The notes under the pieces are model-generated. The model saw only the letters and a program-made list of their open reading frames with translations. It was not told where the DNA came from and did no database searches. From positions 1 through 64,000 of the IMG/VR virus record IMGVR_UViG_3300025785_001096: a stretch of DNA of 64,000 nucleotides, one strand, 5' to 3'. The stretch comes from a virus. Both the position numbers and the translations under genes were made by a program. The first letter of the stretch is position 1. Each line of letters begins with the position of its first letter. Below are positions 1 through 6,103 of this stretch, piece after piece.

Positions 1-404
1 TAACAGCGTCATCCAAACTCAACCACTTTGGAGACTTCTTCTGACAGGATAGAACAGCGTTAAACAAGGTCAGACAGGTTTTAGGAACGGCAACGGTCCC
101 ACAATGTAAGAGTCTTGGACACGCAGACTTTAAAGCGAGGTGGGAGTAGGTGGAAGCCCTGCACCTAATAACAAAATTGTCCGGCACAGGATCCGCAAGG
201 ACTGCAAAGACGTATAGCTAGAATTTACTAGTGAACTGGAATTGATCAGCCAGCTACGGGCATCTCGGAGAGGATAACTCTCCAACTAATTCAGCAGACC
301 CACACTCGCAAGAGACGATTCATCTGCTTCCGCTGTACACGAAACGTGGGATGGGCTGTGTACACGGGGTTTTTGGTTATCCTGACGCAAAAAAACCATA
401 TCCC
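1..404 (+). ncRNA. Large structured RNA candidate, 5' end cut by window
   Basis: No convincing reading frame fits this 400-base stretch, but it is full of short perfect helices: 148-152 with 162-166; GGAGAG (267-272) with CTCTCC (278-283) around a GATAA loop; AGCAGA (293-298) with TCTGCT (323-328) enclosing a GCAA-capped helix at 305-314; TGTACAC (334-340) with GTGTACA (358-364). It lies directly upstream of a tRNA cluster. Known phage RNAs of this size and setting include GOLLD and ROOL, but I cannot match a covariance model by eye. It lacks the P4 signature of RNase P RNA and a tmRNA 3' end. The strand is inferred from neighbours. Confidence 0.55.
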
Positions 405-413
405 AATAAATAC
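405..413 (+). promoter_or_regulatory. T4-like late promoter box
   Basis: AATAAATAC lies 26 bases before the start of the next small gene. The same A-rich box recurs before many other late-type genes in this window. Confidence 0.5.
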
Positions 414-438
414 TAGTAATACTTAAAGGATCACAGCA

Positions 439-609
439 ATGGCCACATACAATGTTAATGTACAAGGTACATTTTATAAAACTTTTGAATTTGATGGTGA
501 AGGTTACGACCTACCTACTATTTTATCTCAAATTGATGCAGACAAAAAATCGGGTGCTCTTGTAGTTGATGAAACTCAACCTGTTGGCGTTAGTGTAACT
601 CCAGCCTAA
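439..609 (+). CDS. Small late protein, unknown function (56 aa)
   Basis: The frame encodes 56 residues, starts MATYNVNVQG and ends with VGVSVTPA. It has a late promoter box just upstream, an AAAGGA ribosome site and a rho-independent terminator just downstream, so it looks like a one-gene transcription unit. It has no membrane segment, cysteine or recognisable motif. The strong isolated expression signals suggest an abundant small protein. I do not recognise the family. Confidence 0.7.
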   Translation: MATYNVNVQGTFYKTFEFDGEGYDLPTILSQIDADKKSGALVVDETQPVGVSVTPA

Positions 610-634
610 CAGTTTTTTCTGCGAGATTCATAAC

Positions 635-659
635 AATCCCAGCTGGTCTGGGATTTTTT
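635..659 (+). terminator. Rho-independent terminator
   Basis: AATCCCAG and CTGGGATT form a helix followed by a T run, separating the small late gene from the tRNA cluster. Confidence 0.75.
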
Positions 660-660
660 A

Positions 661-737
661 CGGCCCTTAGCTCAACTGGATAGAGTTCTGGTCTTCGAAA
701 CCAGCGGTTGGCGGTTCAACTCCGTCAGGGCCGGCCA
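661..737 (+). tRNA. tRNA-Arg (anticodon TCG)
   Basis: Acceptor CGGCCCT (661-667) pairs with AGGGCCG (727-733). The anticodon arm is CTGGT-CTTCGAA-ACCAG, and the T arm is GGCGG-TTCAACT-CCGTC. CCA is encoded at 735-737. It reads CGA-type Arg codons. Confidence 0.9.
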
Positions 738-763
738 TAATACTTTATGTGTAACAATTCAAT

Positions 764-844
764 ACCCTGGTGGCGGAACTGGCAGACGCACCAGCTCAAG
801 AGGCTGGCATATGATTGTGGGTTCAAATCCTACCCAGGGTACCA
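764..844 (+). tRNA. tRNA-Leu (anticodon probably AAG)
   Basis: Acceptor ACCCTGG pairs with CCAGGGT, and CCA is encoded at 842-844. The D arm has the 3-bp stem typical of tRNA-Leu. The anticodon stem CCAGC/GCTGG leaves loop TCAAGAG, giving anticodon AAG with C rather than U at position 33. The variable arm is only about 9 bases, short for a class II tRNA. The Leu identity fits both the body and the anticodon, but the odd loop calls for caution. Confidence 0.75.
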
Positions 845-867
845 AAATAAAAGATATATAGTATTAT

Positions 868-942
868 TCCCCGATAGCTCAGCGGTAGAGCAGCAGACTG
901 TTAATCTGTTGGTCCCTGGTTCGATCCCAGGTTGGGGAGCCA
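868..942 (+). tRNA. tRNA-Asn (GTT)
   Basis: Acceptor TCCCCGA (868-874) pairs with TTGGGGA (932-938). The anticodon loop is CTGTTAA, and CCA is encoded at 940-942. It lies 24 bases after tRNA-Leu. Confidence 0.93.
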
Positions 943-943
943 A

Positions 944-1888
944 TCAAAGTAGTGCTGTTAAATTTTGTATAATTTTGCTACAAGGCAAAATACTTTTGAC
1001 AGAATCTACACTATGTCCCAAGTATGCGTGACCAAGATGATGTTTTTTATCATACAGGCCTTTGACCAATCCCAATGTGCCATTGGCATCATCATGCCCT
1101 CGGTACGGGCCAAACTGCAACATATTTTGTTTGCGTTCTACAATAGAATCGGCAGTGGGAAAAGTATGCGGACGCTCTTTAAGGTCGTCTTTGGTGGCAT
1201 TGACAGCAGCCAATTTTGTTTCAAGTTTGACAGGACTTTCGGCAGACATAGCAAATAGAGTGCCAACTGCTACCATTTCTGCACCCAAGTCTATGTAGTC
1301 TCGAACCTGTTCGGCAGTACCAACACCGCCATATGGTATCAGTATGGCATCAGGTGTCAGTTCGCGTTGTTGTAAAAACAAATCTCTAGTGGGAGTTTTA
1401 CCAGTGAAGCCAGCAGCTTCGTTGCCCTTGATACAAAACCCGTCGAGAAAGTATTTTTTCATTGTTGCCACATTCATTGGGCTGTAGCTTCTTTTGAAAA
1501 TTTTAGCACCCAGTTCGTGCATTGTTTTTAAAGATTTGATGACCAGTTCTTCTTTTTCCAAAGAAAATTCATCGTAGGATCTAGTGGTGTCAGAATAGCC
1601 GTAGATAATTTCCACGGTTGGAATGTTGTAAGATTTTACAATGTTATAGCAGGCTTGCGAGTCTACCAACTCGTTGATTTCAAAACTGATATGCACACGG
1701 TTAGAATTGGTTTGACTGACTAATTTGTCCAAATCTTTTTGCATTAGATTTAAACGTCCGTTGTAGGTCCAAGAACACAAACTGGGATAGCCGCCGGCCT
1801 GTTGAATAGCCACTCCCAGTTCAACTGTGGAGCCTTTATTCATACACGCTTCAAGAATTGGGTATTTTGATTGAAAAATTGTTGACAT
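944..1888 (-). CDS. Nitronate monooxygenase-like FMN TIM-barrel protein
   Basis: This 314-residue protein resembles the nitronate monooxygenase / 2-nitropropane dioxygenase family, FMN enzymes that oxidise alkyl nitronates. Supporting motifs are KGNEAAGFTG (about 154-163, the usual flavin/substrate loop), GGVGT (187-191) and GAEMVAVGT (202-210), the phosphate-binding end of the barrel. Length is close to the family norm. It is one of very few minus-strand genes and ends two bases from tRNA-Asn. A late-type box lies on its own strand directly upstream. The true substrate in a phage is unknown, and a related IMPDH/GMPR-like barrel cannot be excluded. Confidence 0.75.
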   Translation of the reverse strand: MSTIFQSKYPILEACMNKGSTVELGVAIQQAGGYPSLCSWTYNGRLNLMQKDLDKLVSQTNSNRVHISFEINELVDSQACYNIVKSYNIPTVEIIYGYSDTTRSYDEFSLEKEELVIKSLKTMHELGAKIFKRSYSPMNVATMKKYFLDGFCIKGNEAAGFTGKTPTRDLFLQQRELTPDAILIPYGGVGTAEQVRDYIDLGAEMVAVGTLFAMSAESPVKLETKLAAVNATKDDLKERPHTFPTADSIVERKQNMLQFGPYRGHDDANGTLGLVKGLYDKKHHLGHAYLGHSVDSVKSILPCSKIIQNLTALL

Positions 1889-1894
1889 CTAAGT

Positions 1895-1902
1895 TATTTA
1901 TT
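1895..1902 (-). promoter_or_regulatory. Late-type promoter box for the minus-strand oxygenase gene
   Basis: On the minus strand the bases read AATAAATA, seven bases before the ATG at 1888. The spacing matches other near-leaderless late genes here. Confidence 0.45.
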
Positions 1903-1914
1903 AGCTGAATATTG

Positions 1915-1943
1915 TTGACACTATTTAACTTAAACTGTATAAT
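1915..1943 (+). promoter_or_regulatory. Consensus sigma70 promoter
   Basis: A perfect TTGACA (1915-1920), a 17-base spacer and a perfect TATAAT (1938-1943). The predicted start near 1950 falls at the foot of the first hairpin of the following structured leader. Confidence 0.85.
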
Positions 1944-1947
1944 ACTA

Positions 1948-2145
1948 GAACACTCCGTTAGCTATCCGGCGGTTAGTCAGGATAGGGTTCAGTCAAACCA
2001 TAGAGACTAGGTGTTCAAGATCTTCCTTCGGTTATGCTAATAGCTTGGTAAAAATCTTGGGGCAGAGCTAGATTGTCCAAATAGAAATAGCAGTACGGAT
2101 ACTAAGCCCAGTTGGGGGTCGTAAAGTGTGCGGTAGCCCAACACC
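1948..2145 (+). ncRNA. Structured leader or small RNA
   Basis: The transcript from the consensus promoter would fold at once. GAACAC (1948-1953) pairs with GTGTTC (2011-2016) around CTATCC/GGATAG (1962-1967 with 1980-1985). CAAGAT (2016-2021) pairs with ATCTTG (2054-2059). GTTGGG (2111-2116) pairs with CCCAAC (2137-2142) just before a ribosome site. No protein start with a good ribosome site precedes 2165. It may be a regulatory leader for the small gene plus omega homologue downstream, or a free sRNA. The family is not recognised. Confidence 0.5.
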
Positions 2146-2164
2146 TATTTTAACAGGAGCAGGT

Positions 2165-2308
2165 ATGAGCAGAAAAGACACGCTGGATCGAGCATACGGC
2201 AATGTGCCACGAGAAATACCTGATCCGTTTAGTATTTTTGATTGGCTTCCAGCCAGACCAATCAAATATTTTTGGCTTAAATGGATTGTAAGAAAAATTT
2301 TTAGATAA
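2165..2308 (+). CDS. Small basic protein, unknown function (47 aa)
   Basis: The start at 2165 is chosen for the AGGAG ribosome site at 2155-2159; upstream in-frame starts would run into the leader helix. The protein starts MSRKDTLDRA and ends in a basic, aromatic helix (WLKWIVRKIFR) that could bind membrane or nucleic acid. It is co-transcribed with the omega homologue 7 bases downstream. No family is recognised. Confidence 0.55.
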   Translation: MSRKDTLDRAYGNVPREIPDPFSIFDWLPARPIKYFWLKWIVRKIFR

Positions 2309-2315
2309 GGACAGT

Positions 2316-2522
2316 ATGAAAAATTACGACAGCAGGCACCCACAACTTGATGTGGAAAAATGTGTGGAATTATCAGGCGGTAACAGATTTCATATGATCA
2401 TTGCAGCTTCGGAACGTGCCAGAGAGCTTAGACAAAAAAATCGTCACAGCGAACGTACAGAACACTTGCATAGTGTGATTACTTCGTTGTTGGAAATACA
2501 AACAGGCACCAAAATCGGTTAA
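2316..2522 (+). CDS. rpoZ: RNA polymerase omega subunit homologue
   Basis: This 68-residue protein aligns along its core with bacterial RpoZ. VELSGGNRFHMIIAASERAR (residues about 18-37) matches the conserved segment around GNRF and AA.RAR, and the C-terminal part VITSLLEIQTG matches the V.AL.EI..G helix of omega. In cells omega clamps the C-terminal region of beta-prime and aids RNA polymerase assembly. A phage copy could enter host polymerase and tune it for phage promoters; that role is inference. It is slightly shorter than E. coli omega because the acidic C-terminal tail is missing. An initiator-type tRNA gene begins 6 bases after its stop. Confidence 0.82.
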   Translation: MKNYDSRHPQLDVEKCVELSGGNRFHMIIAASERARELRQKNRHSERTEHLHSVITSLLEIQTGTKIG

Positions 2523-2527
2523 TCTAA

Positions 2528-2601
2528 CGCGGGTTGGAGAAGGAGTATCTCGAGGGTCTCATAAGCCCTAGTCTCTGGTGCGATTCCAGAACCCGCAACC
2601 A
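2528..2601 (+). tRNA. Initiator-type tRNA-Met (CAT)
   Basis: CGCGGGT (2528-2534) pairs with ACCCGCA (2591-2597), leaving the C1-A72 mismatch that marks bacterial initiator tRNA. The anticodon arm AGGGT-CTCATAA-GCCCT contains three consecutive G-C pairs, another initiator feature. CCA is encoded at 2599-2601. The T loop reads TGCGATT, with G at position 55 in place of the usual T, and the D loop is short, so the body is shorter (71 bases without CCA) than in E. coli. Confidence 0.85.
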
Positions 2602-2624
2602 ATAAGTAGTATAAGTAAGTATTC

Positions 2625-2700
2625 GGGGGTGTAGCTCATCTGGTAGAGCGCCTGCTTTGCAAGCAGGATGTAGCGGGTTCAAGTCCTGTCACCTCCACCA
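2625..2700 (+). tRNA. tRNA-Ala (TGC)
   Basis: Acceptor GGGGGTG pairs with CACCTCC. The anticodon arm is CCTGC-TTTGCAA-GCAGG, and CCA is encoded at 2698-2700. Confidence 0.94.
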
Positions 2701-2720
2701 AATTCAACAAGGAGAAGTCC

Positions 2721-2924
2721 GTGGCATCAAAATCATTACAGCGTAAAAAGCCTGGATACACCAAAGGCGGCGATGTTAAAATTGTCAGCTTGAGCGGTCC
2801 ACAATTAACTGCACTATTGGGCAGTACCAGCAAAAAGAAAACCAAGGCCAAGATACAAAACAGATTGGCTCGTTTGAAATACGTAGCACCAGCACCAACA
2901 GCAGAAGACGCACCAACTGAATAA
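2721..2924 (+). CDS. Small basic protein, unknown function (67 aa)
   Basis: It starts with GTG at 2721, supported by AAGGAG at 2709-2714. The N-terminal two-thirds is Lys/Arg-rich, and the tail is Ala/Pro/Glu-rich (APAPTAEDAPTE). The charge pattern could suit nucleic-acid binding, but no domain is recognised. It follows tRNA-Ala closely and precedes the 2OG-oxygenase-like gene by 2 bases. Confidence 0.6.
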   Translation: MASKSLQRKKPGYTKGGDVKIVSLSGPQLTALLGSTSKKKTKAKIQNRLARLKYVAPAPTAEDAPTE

Positions 2925-2926
2925 GT

Positions 2927-3532
2927 ATGTCGATTGTTGCCACAGAGTTTTATTGTAAAATACTGGATCACTTGCCACGGATTCCTCAGGATCTATTAGA
3001 AAGTGACGAATTTGAGTTGGCAAAAACTCGTCCGCACGGATTAGATTTTCCTGCACACAGTGGTTATATCAATAGACCCGATGGCGCCACTTCTGCACCT
3101 AGAGTCAGCAGTAGTGTCATTTCTGAATCGTTGATAAAATGGATACACAGTTACATACGTCCCAAGTTGGCCTCAGAGACGTTGATATTTAGACAAACAG
3201 ATGTGGTTGAGGCCAGCAATTTTTATCCGCCACACATTGATACTTCTCGCAAGTTTGTGCTGTTGTACAATTTGTCTGATTCAGGTGGCGACTTGGTGTT
3301 TTGGCAAGAAAAAAATCAACCGATCTTTAGAGAGTTGGTCAAAGGGTCAGTGAAAGACTATGGTTCGTTACAAGAACTATATCGAGTATATACTCCTCCA
3401 AACAGTTGGTACATTGCCAACACACAAGTGATACATAGTGTTGAAAATTTGACCAAGGTTAGACAGACCATACAGATAGATTGCAGTGAGACAGACAACA
3501 TAGTAGTTGACTATTTAAAGCCGTTAGTGTAA
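2927..3532 (+). CDS. 2-oxoglutarate/Fe(II) oxygenase-like protein
   Basis: This 201-residue protein has a double-stranded beta-helix oxygenase layout: HID around residue 103 (HxD iron ligands), GGDLVFWQ in the middle, and IHSVENLTKVRQTIQI near the end, providing the distal histidine and the arginine that would hold 2-oxoglutarate. Such proteins hydroxylate proteins, nucleic-acid bases or small molecules; the substrate here is unknown. Two further proteins in the window (18702 and 37229) show related patterns. It lies between tRNA-Ala and tRNA-Ser. Confidence 0.6.
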   Translation: MSIVATEFYCKILDHLPRIPQDLLESDEFELAKTRPHGLDFPAHSGYINRPDGATSAPRVSSSVISESLIKWIHSYIRPKLASETLIFRQTDVVEASNFYPPHIDTSRKFVLLYNLSDSGGDLVFWQEKNQPIFRELVKGSVKDYGSLQELYRVYTPPNSWYIANTQVIHSVENLTKVRQTIQIDCSETDNIVVDYLKPLV

Positions 3533-3544
3533 AATGTATAGCAA

Positions 3545-3634
3545 GGAGAGGTGGCCGAACGGTAAGGCAGCGGATTGCTAATCCGTACAACGTGTTAAAG
3601 CGTTGACTGGGTTCGACTCCCAGTCTCTCCGCCA
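3545..3634 (+). tRNA. tRNA-Ser (GCT)
   Basis: Acceptor GGAGAGG (3545-3551) pairs with TCTCTCC (3624-3630). The anticodon loop is TTGCTAA, there is a long class II variable arm, and CCA is encoded at 3632-3634. Confidence 0.93.
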
Positions 3635-3644
3635 AAATGTAATA

Positions 3645-3904
3645 AATAAGTTTGGGCATATGGTGTGGCGACCATCTGATACTTGTGGTAGTTTGAGTAG
3701 TGGTGTAGCGGAGCAATCCGCACCGGCCCCGTGGTGCTTTGCACAATATCGGATACTTCCGAGGGTACAGCGAATTTTAAAACCGCGAAAAAGTTGCTAG
3801 ATACTATGAAAAAGCCCGTGAGGGTGAGCCATTTGGCCAAGTCGCTCTTGGTTGGCATTGTAGTCCACAGTCGAAAAGCAGATTTTAGTATGCCCAAACT
3901 TATT
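3645..3904 (+). ncRNA. Structured RNA closed by a 16-bp helix
   Basis: Bases 3645-3660 and 3889-3904 are perfect reverse complements (16 bp) and enclose about 230 bases with several small hairpins. These include GCGGA-GCAA-TCCGC (3708-3721), GTGC-TTT-GCAC (3734-3744), TCGGA-TACT-TCCGA (about 3749-3762) and GCCC-GTGA-GGGT (about 3814-3825), two of them with GNRA-type loops. Reading frames across it are on both strands and implausible. An AATAAATA box at 3641-3648 touches its 5' edge. It follows tRNA-Ser and precedes the solute-binding-protein gene. It matches no ncRNA class I know; it lacks RNase P, tmRNA, SRP and group I intron signatures. Confidence 0.7.
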
Positions 3905-3941
3905 AATTACGTCTATATTTTGTAAAGTTTTACCTGTAAAA

Positions 3942-3949
3942 GGTAAATA
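3942..3949 (+). promoter_or_regulatory. Late-type promoter box
   Basis: GGTAAATA followed by C lies 32 bases before the ATG at 3982. A GGAG ribosome site follows in the leader. Confidence 0.45.
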
Positions 3950-3981
3950 CTTATATAACAAATCCCTTTGGAGAAACTCAT

Positions 3982-4953
3982 ATGAATCAAACAAGAAAAA
4001 TTCGCTGGTTAATTGCACACGAGCCTGTAAATCTATTTTTACGCACAGCCGAAGCATTTAAAGCTAAAATTGCCGAATTAACAGACAACCAATACGAAGT
4101 TGAAATTTTCACACCAACACAATACCGTGAAATGAATCAACTCGAAGTTAACCAAGCTACCCCACAACTTGACCCAATGTTAGGTATGGAAGCTGGCGAA
4201 CTAGAAATGAGCCAACTGCACATTACAGAATTGGCCAAATGGCATAGCGCAGATTTCTTTGCACTAGAATTACCATTCCTATTCAAAGATCACGATCATT
4301 GCGCTCGTGTACTAGAAGGCCCAATCGGTAAAACTATGTTAGCTAACTTGCAAGATCGTAGCCCAGCTACTGGTTTAGCATTCACATATTCAGGTGGTTT
4401 CCGTTGCGTTGCTAGCGATGCAGAAATTACAAGCCTAAGCGACTTGGAAGGTATCAAGTTTGCTACAACACACAACCCAGTAACTATCGACACAGTTGAA
4501 GCTATTGGTGCACAAGCTGAATCATTCACAATCCAAGACTTTATTACCAAGTTCAAGGAAGAGGGTTACACAGCTGATGCGTTGGAAACAACAATTCCAC
4601 GTTACCTAGCTCAGTTCCAAGACACAAGCAAGAAGTTCTTGACCAACACCAAGCACAATATGTTCTTGACCAGCATCATTATCAGCAACAAGTTCTTGGC
4701 AACTTTAGATGCTGACACACAAGCTAAATTTAACGAAGCTTGTTTGTATGCTAGCCGTTTAGAGCGTCAGTGGTCAGTTGAAGATGCAGAGAAGTTTGCT
4801 GCCGACACAGCTAGCCAATCCGATCTAGGCATTGCATATCGTGAATTGACAGCTGAAGAAACAGCTGAACTAAAAGCTAAGACAGCTCCAATCGTTGAGA
4901 AGTACAAAGACTTCTTTACAGCTGGTTTGGTTGATGGTATCATCCGTTCATAA
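3982..4953 (+). CDS. TRAP-type (DctP-like) solute-binding protein without signal peptide
   Basis: The 323-residue protein resembles periplasmic solute-binding proteins of TRAP transporters. It starts with a conserved first strand (IRWLIAHEP), has the hinge-region segment TYSGGFRCVAS (about 133-143), then SLSDLEGIKFATTHNPV (the usual DLxGxK region with R-to-T changes) and GAQAESF. True DctP proteins carry a Sec signal peptide, but this one begins directly with the mature domain, so it should stay in the cytoplasm or virion. No transporter membrane genes are nearby. It has a late box, a strong ribosome site and its own terminator, pointing to high late expression. Family fairly sure; role unknown. 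Confidence 0.72.
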   Translation: MNQTRKIRWLIAHEPVNLFLRTAEAFKAKIAELTDNQYEVEIFTPTQYREMNQLEVNQATPQLDPMLGMEAGELEMSQLHITELAKWHSADFFALELPFLFKDHDHCARVLEGPIGKTMLANLQDRSPATGLAFTYSGGFRCVASDAEITSLSDLEGIKFATTHNPVTIDTVEAIGAQAESFTIQDFITKFKEEGYTADALETTIPRYLAQFQDTSKKFLTNTKHNMFLTSIIISNKFLATLDADTQAKFNEACLYASRLERQWSVEDAEKFAADTASQSDLGIAYRELTAEETAELKAKTAPIVEKYKDFFTAGLVDGIIRS

Positions 4954-4977
4954 TCAAACTGTAACAAAAATAAAAAG

Positions 4978-5002
4978 AGCACTTCTTGTAAGTGCTTTTT
5001 TT
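4978..5002 (+). terminator. Rho-independent terminator
   Basis: AGCACTT (4978-4984) pairs with AAGTGCT (4990-4996), followed by a T run. Confidence 0.88.
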
Positions 5003-5008
5003 ATGACC

Positions 5009-5016
5009 GATAAATA
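5009..5016 (+). promoter_or_regulatory. Late-type promoter box
   Basis: GATAAATA ends 8 bases before the ATG at 5025, so the transcript would have almost no leader. Confidence 0.5.
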
Positions 5017-5024
5017 TTCGTGCA

Positions 5025-5543
5025 ATGACATTTCAACAACAACTCGAACTTTGTACATTCAAAAGTTACTACGATAATTCAGTTCAAACTTTGGACTACA
5101 GCAAATTGTTTGCCAATCGGCGCACCTTGGTGTTCAGCATACCTACACCACTGCCCAGCATCAAACAATTTTTAAGATATGAAAATAACTATCAACAGTT
5201 GACAGATCGTGGTATATCGAAGATTGTATGTGTAAGTTCGGATTATCTACTGATAGGTCCTTGGGCTGACAAACAAAGCAATCGTATTCGTGGCTTGGCC
5301 GACAACAACAAACAATTTGTTACGGCATTGGCCGAACACTATCAAATTGATAAACCGGTAGATTATCTGGCCCGAGTCTGGCAGTACACCGTGGTTATCG
5401 ACAACGGTATACCGGAACAACTATGGCAAAATCCTGTCAAGAATGATACAGCCTGGAAAATCATCAAGCATCCAAAATTTCGTTATCACGGATGTTGGCC
5501 AAATAAGGTAATAGAATATCTTGACAACAGCAAAGTAAAATAA
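5025..5543 (+). CDS. Peroxiredoxin-fold protein lacking the catalytic cysteine
   Basis: This 172-residue protein follows the Prx5/redoxin layout: strand RRTLVFSIPTPLPS (about 32-45) sits where peroxiredoxins have the PGAFTPTCS loop, then LTDRGISKIVCVSSD (about 60-74) matches the second beta-alpha unit, and a late strand region follows. The peroxidatic Cys is replaced by a Ser/Ile stretch, so peroxidase activity is unlikely. It may be a structural or regulatory relic. The late promoter box directly upstream suggests late synthesis. The fold is inferred from pattern only. Confidence 0.5.
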   Translation: MTFQQQLELCTFKSYYDNSVQTLDYSKLFANRRTLVFSIPTPLPSIKQFLRYENNYQQLTDRGISKIVCVSSDYLLIGPWADKQSNRIRGLADNNKQFVTALAEHYQIDKPVDYLARVWQYTVVIDNGIPEQLWQNPVKNDTAWKIIKHPKFRYHGCWPNKVIEYLDNSKVK

Positions 5544-5559
5544 GTATAATATTAGTAAC

Positions 5560-5634
5560 GCCGGTTTAGCTCAGGGGTAGAGCAACCGCCTTGTAAGCGG
5601 TAGGTCGTCAGTTCAAATCCGACAACCGGCACCA
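5560..5634 (+). tRNA. tRNA-Thr (TGT)
   Basis: Acceptor GCCGGTT pairs with AACCGGC. The anticodon arm is ACCGC-CTTGTAA-GCGGT, and CCA is encoded at 5632-5634. It is immediately followed by the HNH endonuclease gene. Confidence 0.94.
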
Positions 5635-5677
5635 TTTTGTATTGGTAGAACTAAATATAATTATAAGGAGTTCTACT

Positions 5678-6103
5678 ATGACAATATATAAATGTCTTTG
5701 TTGCAAAAAAGAATCAGTTGCATCAAGACAAAAAGTAAACAAGTATTGCAGCATTACTTGCCAAAAAGAATTTGAATATCAGACCAGAGTCAAGCAATGG
5801 CTAGTTGAAGGCAAAGACTGGAAAGGAATGATACCAAATTGGGTACGTCGTGCGCTAGAAGAAAAATACGGTCATAAATGCAGTAGATGCCAGATAACAG
5901 AATATTATAATGAACCAATGGTTTTAGAAGTTGATCACATAGATGGAAATAGTACCAATAACACTATTAAAAATCTAAGATTACTTTGTCCAAATTGCCA
6001 TAGTCAAACACCAACATATAAAAACAGAAACGTAGGTAACGGTAGAGCATCACGAAGAAAGAAGTTATGTCAGAAGAAAAGAAGTCAAAAAATCCTTTTA
6101 TAG
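5678..6103 (+). CDS. HNH homing endonuclease
   Basis: This 141-residue protein starts at the ATG at 5678, eight bases after AAGGAG. It has an N-terminal zinc-ribbon-like part with CxxC pairs (YKCLCCKKE, YCSITC), then a classical HNH core: CSRCQ, VLEVDHIDGN (His-His), NLRLLCPNCH (zinc pair). These enzymes nick or cut DNA and spread by homing. The gene is AT-richer than its neighbours and sits right behind tRNA-Thr, typical of a free-standing phage homing endonuclease. Its 3' end overlaps the next small gene. Confidence 0.88.
   Translation: MTIYKCLCCKKESVASRQKVNKYCSITCQKEFEYQTRVKQWLVEGKDWKGMIPNWVRRALEEKYGHKCSRCQITEYYNEPMVLEVDHIDGNSTNNTIKNLRLLCPNCHSQTPTYKNRNVGNGRASRRKKLCQKKRSQKILL

Noticed and set aside
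1-404. Group I intron, RNase P RNA or tmRNA
   Set aside because: No P7/P3 intron core, no RNase P P4 consensus, no tmRNA tag frame or tRNA-like end could be seen.
747-1031. Open frame across tRNA-Leu and tRNA-Asn
   Set aside because: It reads straight through two complete tRNA genes and has no ribosome site.
965-1298. Plus-strand frames opposite the nitronate-monooxygenase gene
   Set aside because: They are shadows of a well-supported minus-strand protein.
3661-3880. Hammerhead ribozyme inside the structured RNA
   Set aside because: A CTGAT and a CGAAA are present but not in the required core spacing.
3595-3897. Minus-strand frame over tRNA-Ser and the structured RNA
   Set aside because: It overlaps a tRNA and a long perfect helix and has no recognisable protein pattern.
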